NCBI RefSeq assembly: GCF_002218085.1
Contig: NZ_BDUC01000004.1
Coordinates: 215,827 to 279,826 of the forward strand
Length of the DNA: 64,000 nucleotides
DNA from: Tolypothrix sp. NIES-4075
Lineage (GTDB): Bacteria; Cyanobacteriota; Cyanobacteriia; Cyanobacteriales; Nostocaceae
Reading direction: 5' to 3'
A program made the position numbers and the translations under genes. The number at the start of each line of letters is the position of its first letter. The stretch's first letter is position 1. The notes below the pieces were generated by a model that made no database searches, was not told where the DNA came from, and saw only the letters and a program-made list of their open reading frames with translations. Below are positions 16,610 through 24,509 of this stretch, one piece after another.

Positions 16610-19600
16610 ATGAAACCGAATTGGAAAACGCTTTTTCTCTTGACTACCTGTTGCACTTTGGGTTTGATGACCAGCGTTAGAGCGCAAGTTTCTCCTGATG
16701 GAACATTATCTACCACTGTTAACAGTCCCGATAACTTAAATTTCACCATCAATAATGGCAATCGAGTTGGAGGAAACCTTTTTCACAGCTTCAGAGAATT
16801 TTCTGTTCCCAATGGTGGTTCGGCTGTTTTCCAAAATCCTTTGGATGTGCAAAATATAATCAACCGTGTGACCGGAGGTTCTTTATCTCAAATTAATGGT
16901 TTGATTCAAACCCAAGGTAGCGCGAACTTATTTTTACTCAATCCGGCTGGTATTTTCTTTGGACCAAATGCTCGTTTAAATATTGGTGGTTCATTTTTTG
17001 CCACCACCGCTGATAGTTTCTTGTTTGAGAACGGATTGGAATTTAGCGCTACCAACCCGCAAGCACCATTATTAACTGTGAATATTCCCATTGGCTTGCG
17101 ATTTCGGGATAATCCGGGAAATATTACTAATCAATCGCCTCTTATCCCTCAAGTGCCGCCAGGACAAACCTTAGCGCTGATAGGTGGTGACGTTAATTTC
17201 GATGGTGGAAGTCTGACAGCACTAGGAGTAAATGTTGAGATAGGCGGATTAAAAGCACCGGGAACGGTGGTAATTAATAATGATCGCAGTTTGAGCTTTC
17301 CCGATCAGGTGACTCGTGGGGATATATCTTTCAGGAATGGTGCTTCAGTAGATGTAAGCTTTATTGGTGGAGGTAGTATTGCCCTTAATGGACGCAATGT
17401 AGAAGTTTCCGGGGGAAGTCGTCTTGACGCTGGCATATTTCCTGGTTTTGGCATGTCAGAAGCTCAAGCAGGCGATATTACTATTAATGCGACTGATAAA
17501 GTGACAATTACGGGAACAGCTAACTCCGGTAGTACTGTAATAGCCAATACAGTGGGTAGTGAAGCCGCAGGAAACGCTGGAAAGGTAATAATTAACACGG
17601 GAAGCCTTGAAGGAAGCGGTAATTTTGTAATAGGTTCCTCTACCTTTGGACAAGGAAATGCTGGAACGGTTAGCATTACCGCTAAAGATAATGTCTCTTT
17701 AGAAGGGTTGGAGGAATTTGGTAGCGGAGTTGGCAGTCTTGTAGGTTCATCAGCGATGGGAAATGGAGCGGATATTATTATTAATGCGCGATCGCTCTCT
17801 TTATCTAACTTTGCTCAATTGGCTACCTCCACCCTTGGACAAGGAAGAGCTGGTAATATTCAAGTTAATGGTTCAGAATCCATTTCTGTAAATACTAACT
17901 CTATCCTGCAAGCTAACTCTTTTACTGACGGACAAAATGCGGGCAATATTGATTTAAGAGCAACCGAAGGCTCGATTGTTATCAATCAAGCAAGCATTGG
18001 TAGTAGCGCCCAAAATACTGGATTTGCCGGAGATATCACTCTTAATGCCCGTGACCAAGTTTCTATAGACCGAAGCACCATCGAGAGTACTGGAGAAGAA
18101 GGACGCATTTTTATTGGTCAATCTATAAATAATGCTCCACCTGTGGTACCCAGTAGCATTAACATCAATAACTCGACAGTGAGTACTACTAACTCTGGTA
18201 CAACATTTGCAGGCGATATTGCGCTAAATGCCCGTGACCAAGTTTCTCTCAACCAAAGTACTATTGAGAGCAATGGTAACTTTGGGTTAATATTTATTGG
18301 CAAGAATGACACTTATGGTGATCGAACTTCTTCACCCAGAGTAGTAAAGCTCGAAGGTTCTTCTTTAAGTACGACAAATCAGAGTATTACAGGTGCTGAT
18401 GATACGCCATTTAATTCTGGGAATATATCGATTGATGCGATCGATAGTATTTCCCTAAATAATCAGTCTTTCATCCAAGCTTTAACTCGGCATAGAGGAA
18501 ATGCAGGCAACGTGACGCTTCGGGCAGAAAATGGAGATATTTCCCTTGCTGGTGGGAGTAACATCTTCAGTACGGTGGAGTCTGGAGGAACGGGCAATGC
18601 CGGGAAAATTGATGTTACCACCAGAAATCTTTCCCTGACTGATGGTTCTGAACTGCAAACTTTAGTTCGCGCCGGACAACGGGGTAATGCTGGTAACATC
18701 ACCGTTCAAGCGAGTGGCAATGTTTCCTTTTCTGGGTTTACTAATATTGATCGCGCAGGCAATTCAGGCTTATTCCCCAGTGGTATTTTTAACGAAGTGG
18801 AGTCAGGAGGCAGCGGTAATGCGGGCAATATTCTCATCAACGCTGCTTCTATATTTTTAGATAATGGCGCTCTATTGAGAACAACAAATGCAAGTGATGG
18901 ATTTGCAGGAGATATTGCGCTAAATGCCCGTGATCAGATTTCTCTAGACCGACGAAGCATCATCGAGAGCAATGGAAACCGTGGGCGAATTTTTATTGGC
19001 AAGAATGACACTTATGGAGACGGAATTTCCTCACCCAAGGTAGTTAGTCTAAACAACACTTCTGTCTTAAGTACCAGGAACGGGAATATTATAGAAGCTC
19101 CAGATAGGCAAATAAACTCTGGTAATGTATCGGTTGATGCTCAAGATAGCATTTTTCTAGGGAATGGGTCAGAAATAACCGCTGCCACCGACCGTCGTGG
19201 AAATGGTGGGGACGTGACGATCCGGTCGGGAAATTCTGTAACTCTCTCTGGTGTCGCTCCCACAGTACTTCAGGATGGCACGGCAGGTGGCTTTTCTAGT
19301 GGGTTATTTACAAATGCTGAAGAGGGAAGCATTGGTCGAGGAGGTCAAATCTTTGTGCAAACACCTAATTTACGAGTACTAGATGGAGCAGTTATCAGTG
19401 CTAGAAGCAGGAGTGGGGCAAATGCCGGCAATATTAGAGTTAATTCTCGAAACGTAGACTTGAGAGGTGGTGGTCAAATTCTGGTTACTGCTGTCAGAGG
19501 AGGCAATGCAGGTAACGTTGACGTGACTGCGAATCGCATTACCATTTCCGGTACTGACCCCACTTATTTTGCCCGATTTAACCAAGTAGCTCAGTTTGGT

Positions 19601-20485
19601 CGGGATATAGCTGAACAACGTATTGATCCCGTAGCGCCAGAAAGCGGAATATTTGTCAATAGTACTGGTACGGGACAAGGTGGTAATCTATCTATTCAGG
19701 GAAACACCTTAACCCTCGATCGCGGAATTATCAGCGCCTCAACTGCCTCAGCTGACGGTGGTAACATTAATTTGAGCTTACGCAACTTTTTGCGGTTGCA
19801 AAATGAAAGTCTCATTTCTGCCAACGCAGGCGGTCAACAAAATGGGGGAAACGCCGGTAACATTACAATCAATACGCCCTTCATTGTCGCTTTTCCCCGG
19901 AATAATGACATTATCGCTAACGCTGTAAGTGGCAGCGGTGGGCGAGTCAGAACTAATGCTACTCTGTTTGGTATAGTTCCTCGTACTCGCGCAGACCTTG
20001 CGAGACTCGGTGTTCCAGGTTTAAATCCGAGAAATCTATCCACAAGTGACATCACTGCTTTTTCAGAGCAAAATTCCAACTTTGGTGACAACGTACTAGT
20101 GACTTCCCCAGATGTTGACCCCAGTCGCGGGTTAGTTGAATTACCAGAAACTGTCACCGACCCGACACAGAAAATTGCTCAAAATCCCTGTCAACAAGGT
20201 GTCGGCAATGAATTCTTCGTCACCGGACGCGGTGGTTTACCAACAACTCCCAATCAAACTCTCAGCAGTGATAATGTTCGCGTTGATTTGCTACAACCTG
20301 TTGCCAGTTCGGGCAATTCTCGTAGTGCAACTATTATAAAGCCTGCAACTAATCCAACTGCGACACGCGTACCTGCTCAAGGATGGATATTCAACGATAA
20401 AGGTCAGGTAGTTCTCACCGCATACGATCCTACCAATACTGGTTCTCAACGTCCTTTTAGCACTGCTGCTTGCCCTGCACGTTGA
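16610..20485 (+). CDS. TpsA exoprotein (filamentous haemagglutinin-type), first copy
   Basis: Large secreted beta-helix protein of 1291 residues. Signal peptide about 1-26 (…SVRAQ). The TPS haemagglutination domain covers about 28-190, with 'GGNLFHSFREFSVPNGGSAVF' and 'NPAGIFFGPNARLNIGGSF', a variant of the usual NPNGI motif. The rest is glycine/asparagine-rich repeats such as 'GNAGNI' and 'ISLD-RS-IESNG', including a ~130-residue unit ('FAGDI-LNARDQVS') used three times. The C-terminus carries a cyanobacterial tail ('RGLVELPETVTDPTQ', 'NPCQQG', 'GWIFNDKGQVVLTAYDP'), shared almost unchanged with the second copy. Secretion partner: the upstream TpsB. Likely role: adhesin, sheath or contact factor. 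Confidence 0.9.
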   Translation: MKPNWKTLFLLTTCCTLGLMTSVRAQVSPDGTLSTTVNSPDNLNFTINNGNRVGGNLFHSFREFSVPNGGSAVFQNPLDVQNIINRVTGGSLSQINGLIQTQGSANLFLLNPAGIFFGPNARLNIGGSFFATTADSFLFENGLEFSATNPQAPLLTVNIPIGLRFRDNPGNITNQSPLIPQVPPGQTLALIGGDVNFDGGSLTALGVNVEIGGLKAPGTVVINNDRSLSFPDQVTRGDISFRNGASVDVSFIGGGSIALNGRNVEVSGGSRLDAGIFPGFGMSEAQAGDITINATDKVTITGTANSGSTVIANTVGSEAAGNAGKVIINTGSLEGSGNFVIGSSTFGQGNAGTVSITAKDNVSLEGLEEFGSGVGSLVGSSAMGNGADIIINARSLSLSNFAQLATSTLGQGRAGNIQVNGSESISVNTNSILQANSFTDGQNAGNIDLRATEGSIVINQASIGSSAQNTGFAGDITLNARDQVSIDRSTIESTGEEGRIFIGQSINNAPPVVPSSININNSTVSTTNSGTTFAGDIALNARDQVSLNQSTIESNGNFGLIFIGKNDTYGDRTSSPRVVKLEGSSLSTTNQSITGADDTPFNSGNISIDAIDSISLNNQSFIQALTRHRGNAGNVTLRAENGDISLAGGSNIFSTVESGGTGNAGKIDVTTRNLSLTDGSELQTLVRAGQRGNAGNITVQASGNVSFSGFTNIDRAGNSGLFPSGIFNEVESGGSGNAGNILINAASIFLDNGALLRTTNASDGFAGDIALNARDQISLDRRSIIESNGNRGRIFIGKNDTYGDGISSPKVVSLNNTSVLSTRNGNIIEAPDRQINSGNVSVDAQDSIFLGNGSEITAATDRRGNGGDVTIRSGNSVTLSGVAPTVLQDGTAGGFSSGLFTNAEEGSIGRGGQIFVQTPNLRVLDGAVISARSRSGANAGNIRVNSRNVDLRGGGQILVTAVRGGNAGNVDVTANRITISGTDPTYFARFNQVAQFGRDIAEQRIDPVAPESGIFVNSTGTGQGGNLSIQGNTLTLDRGIISASTASADGGNINLSLRNFLRLQNESLISANAGGQQNGGNAGNITINTPFIVAFPRNNDIIANAVSGSGGRVRTNATLFGIVPRTRADLARLGVPGLNPRNLSTSDITAFSEQNSNFGDNVLVTSPDVDPSRGLVELPETVTDPTQKIAQNPCQQGVGNEFFVTGRGGLPTTPNQTLSSDNVRVDLLQPVASSGNSRSATIIKPATNPTATRVPAQGWIFNDKGQVVLTAYDPTNTGSQRPFSTAACPAR

Positions 20486-20489
20486 CTTT

Positions 20490-20530
20490 GTAGTAGGCAC
20501 TTCAGTGCCTAAAATAAGCGCTTACTACGT
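20490..20530. repeat. Palindromic repeat after tpsA copy 1
   Basis: GTAGTAGGCACTTCAGTGCC opens a composite hairpin that closes with AAGCGCTTACTACG. A related sequence follows tpsA copy 2 (23418-23471), so it belongs to the duplicated 3' block. Confidence 0.6.
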
Positions 20531-20616
20531 TTATGTTTTTCGTGTAACAGTTGCGTAAATTCTATATTTGAGATCGTGTCAGATTTCTGACTAAAGTCGA
20601 ATTTAATAAGCATTTA

Positions 20617-20913
20617 GGCATTTGACTTACTCAAAATGCCATTTGACTTACTCAAATTGGTGTTTTCCGCAAGCAAAATCAGCTTTGACTTTCTCAAAAT
20701 GAGCTTTGACTTTCTCATTTCGGTGTTTTCCGCAAGCAAAATCAGCTTTGACTTTCTCAAAATGAGCTTTGACTTTCTCATTTCGGTGTTTTCCGCAAGC
20801 AAAATCAGCTTTGACTTTCTCAAAATGCCATTTGACTTACTCAAATTGGTGTTTTCCGCAAGCAAAATGAGTTTTTACTTTCTCAAAATGCCATTTGACT
20901 TTCTCATTTTCCT
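20617..20913. repeat. 63-bp higher-order tandem repeat built from 21-bp units
   Basis: About 4.5 copies of a 63-bp unit made of three 21-bp segments: TTGACTTTCTCAAAATGAGC plus T, TTGACTTTCTCATTTCGGTG plus T, and TTTCCGCAAGCAAAATCAGC plus T. Because 63 is divisible by 3, both strands show long open frames, but these have only repeat composition and no RBS, so they are not called genes. A decayed relative lies at 24012-24270. Confidence 0.88.
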
Positions 20914-21042
20914 TGATTCACGCAGTCATCACAACTATTGAAAGAGGCATCGCTGCTGCTTGCTCTGGGCGTTAATATTTTTTGACAATTTTATTGACAA
21001 TAAAAAGATAATCTGGTAATAGACCTAAAAAGGTAATCTGAT

Positions 21043-23403
21043 ATGGAACAGAGTTGGAAAACGCTCTTTCTGTTAACCTTTTTTTGCACCTTTGGTTTGA
21101 TAACCAGCGCTAAAGCGCAAATCACTCCAGACAACGGTTTGGGTGCAGAAACTTCCACCGTTGTCCAGCCGAATCAACCGATTAACGGCATTCCCATCAA
21201 TCAAATCGATCAGATTAATGGAGGTGCAAGACGCGGGGGAAACCTTTTCCACAGTTTTGGCGAATTTAATGTCAATGCACAAAGAGCAGCCTATTTTTCC
21301 AATCCAGACGGGGTTGCAAACATTCTGACTCGCGTTACTGGGGTAAATCGCTCTAATATTCTGGGCACACTTGGAGTTTTGGGTAACGCCAATCTCTTCT
21401 TGATTAATCCTAACGGAATTTTCTTTGGACCCAATGCCAGTTTAGATGTGCGTGGTTCCTTTTTGGGAAGTTCGGCAAACAGTCTTCTATTTGACAATGG
21501 GTTTGAATTTAGTGCTACCAACCCCCAAGCACCACCATTATTAACTGTGAATATTCCCATTGGCTTGGGATTTCGGGATAATCCCGGAGAAATTCGCGTG
21601 CAGGGTCAGGGTAACAATCTCAGCTTTGATTCAGAGGGTTTTACCTTTACAAGAGAATCAACTCCTCCCGGTCTTGCAGTCCAACCCGGTAAAACTCTCG
21701 CTCTTATAGGGGGTAGTGTGAACCTGGAAGGAGGAAATTTAATCGCTGATGGTGGCAGAATTGAAGTTGGCAGTGTCGCAGGTTCTGGTGTAGTCAGTTT
21801 GACACCGATAGACAAGGGCTGGCAGTTGGGATATGAGAATGTGTCTTCTTTGGGGGACATCTTTTTGTCTGGAAAGGCATCAATAGACACTAGTAGCAAT
21901 GCAGGTGCTGGAGATATTCAAGTACAAGGTAGAAATGTCAAACTCACAGATGGTTCTGGAATTTTTGCTTTTACTGGCTCTCAAGCTGGGGGAACTGTTA
22001 GCGTCAATGCTTCAGATACTTTGGAAGTCATCGGCACGGGAGTATCAGAAAAAGGTTTGGTTCCTAGCACTTTATATACAGCCGTCTCCCCAAATGGCAA
22101 CGGTACTGGAGGCAATTTAATTCTGCGAACTAGACAGTTTATCCAACGCGGTGGTTCACAGGTGGGATCGGATACTTATGGTGTTGGCACTGCTGGTAAC
22201 ACAATTGTCAACGCTTCTGAATCTGTGACACTAAATGGCACATCAGACAATCGTGTTATTCCCACTGCCTTAGGTACTGTTGTGCAGGGAACAGCAAGCG
22301 GTAATGGTGCTAGGTTAACTGTAGAAACAAAGCGGCTCCGGGTAGAAGATGGGGCACAACTGGTAACTTTTACTTTAAGCCAAGGAAACGCAGCTTCCTT
22401 AGTTCTAAATGCTTCTGAGTCAACGGAAGTTGTTGGTTCCTCACAAGATGGTACTTGGAAAAGTGCTATATCTAGTAGAGCTTTTGGAGATACAACAGCT
22501 AATGGTGGTGCGATAAACTTGGAAACTGGAAAGTTAATTGTTCGGGATGGGGCTGTAATAACTGCAAGTAGTCAAGGTACAGGAAATGCCGGCGATATTA
22601 ACGTGAAATCTCGCTCTATTTTTTTGGATAACCAAGGAGGCATTAATGCTACAGCAATGCTAGGAAATGGCGGAAATATTTACTTAAACGTGCAAGATTA
22701 CTTGCGTATGCGCGGCAATAGTGAAATTTCTACCTCTGCGGGTGGTAATGGAGGCAACATTTTTATCAATAATCTACCAAATTATCGAGGCTTTGCGATC
22801 GCCGTACCTTCAGAAAATAACGACATCATCGCTAATGCTTCCGAAGGTCAGGGAGGAAAGATTACAATCAACTCTCCCCGCGTTTTTGGGCTAGTGGAAC
22901 GTAGTCGAGCAGACCTTAAGAGATTAGGTGTTCAAGATTTAAACCCAAGAAATTTACCTACAAGTGACATTACTGCCTTTTCGCAACAACAACCCCAATT
23001 AAATGGTAATGTAAGCATTCAATCACCAGATGTTGATCCCAGTCGTGGGTTAGTTGAATTGCCAGAAACTGTCACCGACCCGACACAGAGAATTGCTCAA
23101 AGTCCTTGTCAACAAGGTTTCGGCAATGAATTTGTTGTCACCGGACGCGGTGGTTTACCAACAACTCCCAATCAAACTCTCAGCAGTGATAATGTTCGCG
23201 TTGATTTGCTACAACCTGTTGCCAGTTCAGTCCATTCTCGTAGTGCAGCTATAAAACCTGCAACCAATTCTACCGCGACACGCGTACCTGCTCAAGGATG
23301 GATATTCAACGATAAAGGTCAGGTAGTTCTCACCGCATACGATCCTACTAATACTGGCTCTCAACGTTCTTTTAGCACTGCTGCTGCTTGCCCTGCGCGT
23401 TAA
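21043..23403 (+). CDS. TpsA exoprotein (filamentous haemagglutinin-type), second copy
   Basis: Secreted beta-helix protein of 786 residues, shorter than the first copy. It has a signal peptide of about 26 residues (…SAKAQ). The TPS domain shows 'GGNLFHSFGEFNVN' and the classic 'NPNGIFFGPNASLDVRGSF'. A repetitive Gly/Asn-rich middle follows, then the same C-terminal tail as copy 1 ('VDPSRGLVELPETVTDP', 'GWIFNDKGQVVLTAYDP'). DNA of the last ~350 bp is nearly identical to copy 1 while the middles differ, pointing to duplication with later gene conversion or domain swapping. It probably uses the same TpsB. 'AAAAAGG' lies shortly before ATG 21043. Confidence 0.9.
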   Translation: MEQSWKTLFLLTFFCTFGLITSAKAQITPDNGLGAETSTVVQPNQPINGIPINQIDQINGGARRGGNLFHSFGEFNVNAQRAAYFSNPDGVANILTRVTGVNRSNILGTLGVLGNANLFLINPNGIFFGPNASLDVRGSFLGSSANSLLFDNGFEFSATNPQAPPLLTVNIPIGLGFRDNPGEIRVQGQGNNLSFDSEGFTFTRESTPPGLAVQPGKTLALIGGSVNLEGGNLIADGGRIEVGSVAGSGVVSLTPIDKGWQLGYENVSSLGDIFLSGKASIDTSSNAGAGDIQVQGRNVKLTDGSGIFAFTGSQAGGTVSVNASDTLEVIGTGVSEKGLVPSTLYTAVSPNGNGTGGNLILRTRQFIQRGGSQVGSDTYGVGTAGNTIVNASESVTLNGTSDNRVIPTALGTVVQGTASGNGARLTVETKRLRVEDGAQLVTFTLSQGNAASLVLNASESTEVVGSSQDGTWKSAISSRAFGDTTANGGAINLETGKLIVRDGAVITASSQGTGNAGDINVKSRSIFLDNQGGINATAMLGNGGNIYLNVQDYLRMRGNSEISTSAGGNGGNIFINNLPNYRGFAIAVPSENNDIIANASEGQGGKITINSPRVFGLVERSRADLKRLGVQDLNPRNLPTSDITAFSQQQPQLNGNVSIQSPDVDPSRGLVELPETVTDPTQRIAQSPCQQGFGNEFVVTGRGGLPTTPNQTLSSDNVRVDLLQPVASSVHSRSAAIKPATNSTATRVPAQGWIFNDKGQVVLTAYDPTNTGSQRSFSTAAACPAR

Positions 23404-24509
23404 CATTTTTTTTAAATTTGTAGTAGGCAATGCGCGTGCCTAAAATAAGCGCTCTTTGCGCTTACTACGAGTTTATATTTATGTTTTTCGTGTAACAGTT
23501 GCGTAAGTTCTATAGAAATCCTCCAAAGATTATTGAAAAAATCTAAGTAGGTGTAGGGTTTGGCTTATTAGGGTGTAGATTTTCATTTTCTACGTATATT
23601 TCAAAAATCATACCAATTTAAATATTCTTCGTAGGGGCACGGCAGTGCCGTGCCCCTACCCATCTGTCGCATTCTTTTTTCAAATTAGTATCAAATATAA
23701 TTTTTATATGTTTGAAATCGTGTCATATTTATGACTATAGCAGGAGGCAGAGGGCTGGAGGCAGAGGGCTGGAGGCAAAAGGTAAAACTATTGCTAACTC
23801 TAGCATTCACCGTTTCCAAATGTCCGCTCCCTATGTGACTACGGCTATAAAGTCGAATTTACAGCACTTTGCAAGTAGGTGAGGTACAAAACGCAAGATT
23901 CACACATCAGATATAAAAATAAAAAGTTTCTACTTCCTGCCTCGTGCCTCCTGCCTCCTGCCTCCTGCCTCAAAACCCGTAACTTTGTACCTCATGCAAA
24001 AGAAAACTGCTGTAATAAGCATTTAGGCATTTGACTTTCTCAAAATGAGCTTTTACTTTCTGCTGCATGGTGTTTTCCGCAAGCAAAATGAGCTTTTATA
24101 TCATGTCCGTCAAAATACCCGCAATTAAAAAACCTCACCCCAATAAAGCGTAGCTTTATATCCCCTCTTTGAATTTGCAAAGAGGGGTAGGGGTGAGGTT
24201 TTATGGAAATTATGGTTGATTAACCGGACACGATATTACTTTCTCAAAATGTCATATTGCTTTCTCCTAATCCTTCATTCACGCAGTCATCACAACTATT
24301 CAAAGAGGCACTGCTGCTTGTCCTGGGCGTTAATATTTTTTGACATTTTTATTGACAATAAAAAGATAATCTGATTGTAGACCTAAAAAGGTAAGTACGA
24401 TGTCGCAGATAATAAGAGTTTGGATTTCATACCTCAATTGAGCAACGCCTTTTTTTGAATGCTGTGATGAAAGTAAATCATCTTTATAACTTGACAGGAG
24501 AAATAAAGC
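23404..24509. other. 1.1-kb repeat-rich region between tpsA copy 2 and the CHAT gene
   Basis: No gene seen. In order: a palindrome related to the one after tpsA copy 1 (23418-23471), the palindrome GGGGCACGGCA-G-TGCCGTGCCCC (about 23635-23657), a 14-bp tandem repeat GGAGGCAGAGGGCT (23745-23776), a CTCCTGC heptanucleotide array (23935-23972), and a decayed copy of the 63-bp array (24012-24270) split by a MITE. The promoter-side segment copied from before tpsA copy 2 ends near 24395. It looks like the shell of a former third spacer-plus-gene unit. Confidence 0.7.
24099..24235. mobile_element. 137-bp MITE with terminal inverted repeats TATCRTGTCCG
   Basis: Ends TATCATGTCCG (24099-24109) and CGGACACGATA (24225-24235) are inverted repeats matching at 10 of 11. 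The direct flanks are TTA (24096-24098 and 24236-24238). The uninterrupted site is visible in the paralogous array (AGCTTTTACTTTCTC), so insertion and target duplication can be read directly. The interior is a hairpin AACCTCACCCC…GGGGTGAGGTTTT. No transposase is encoded. A lone right end (CCGGACATGATAT) lies near 27457. Confidence 0.8.

Larger units (their letters stand above)
20486..21042. other. Spacer between the two tpsA genes
   Basis: Holds the palindrome at 20490, the 63-bp array and an AT-rich segment (20970-21042) presumably containing the second tpsA promoter. The segment 'ATTGACAATAAAAAGATAAT' recurs after the second tpsA (about 24351-24370). Confidence 0.7.

Noticed and set aside
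20636..20941. 101-codon plus-strand and 83-codon minus-strand open frames in the 63-bp array
   Set aside because: Both arise because the repeat length is divisible by three. No start signal and only repeat composition.
23935..23972. Possible CRISPR-like array of CTCCTGC units
   Set aside because: Simple tandem 7-mers without spacers.
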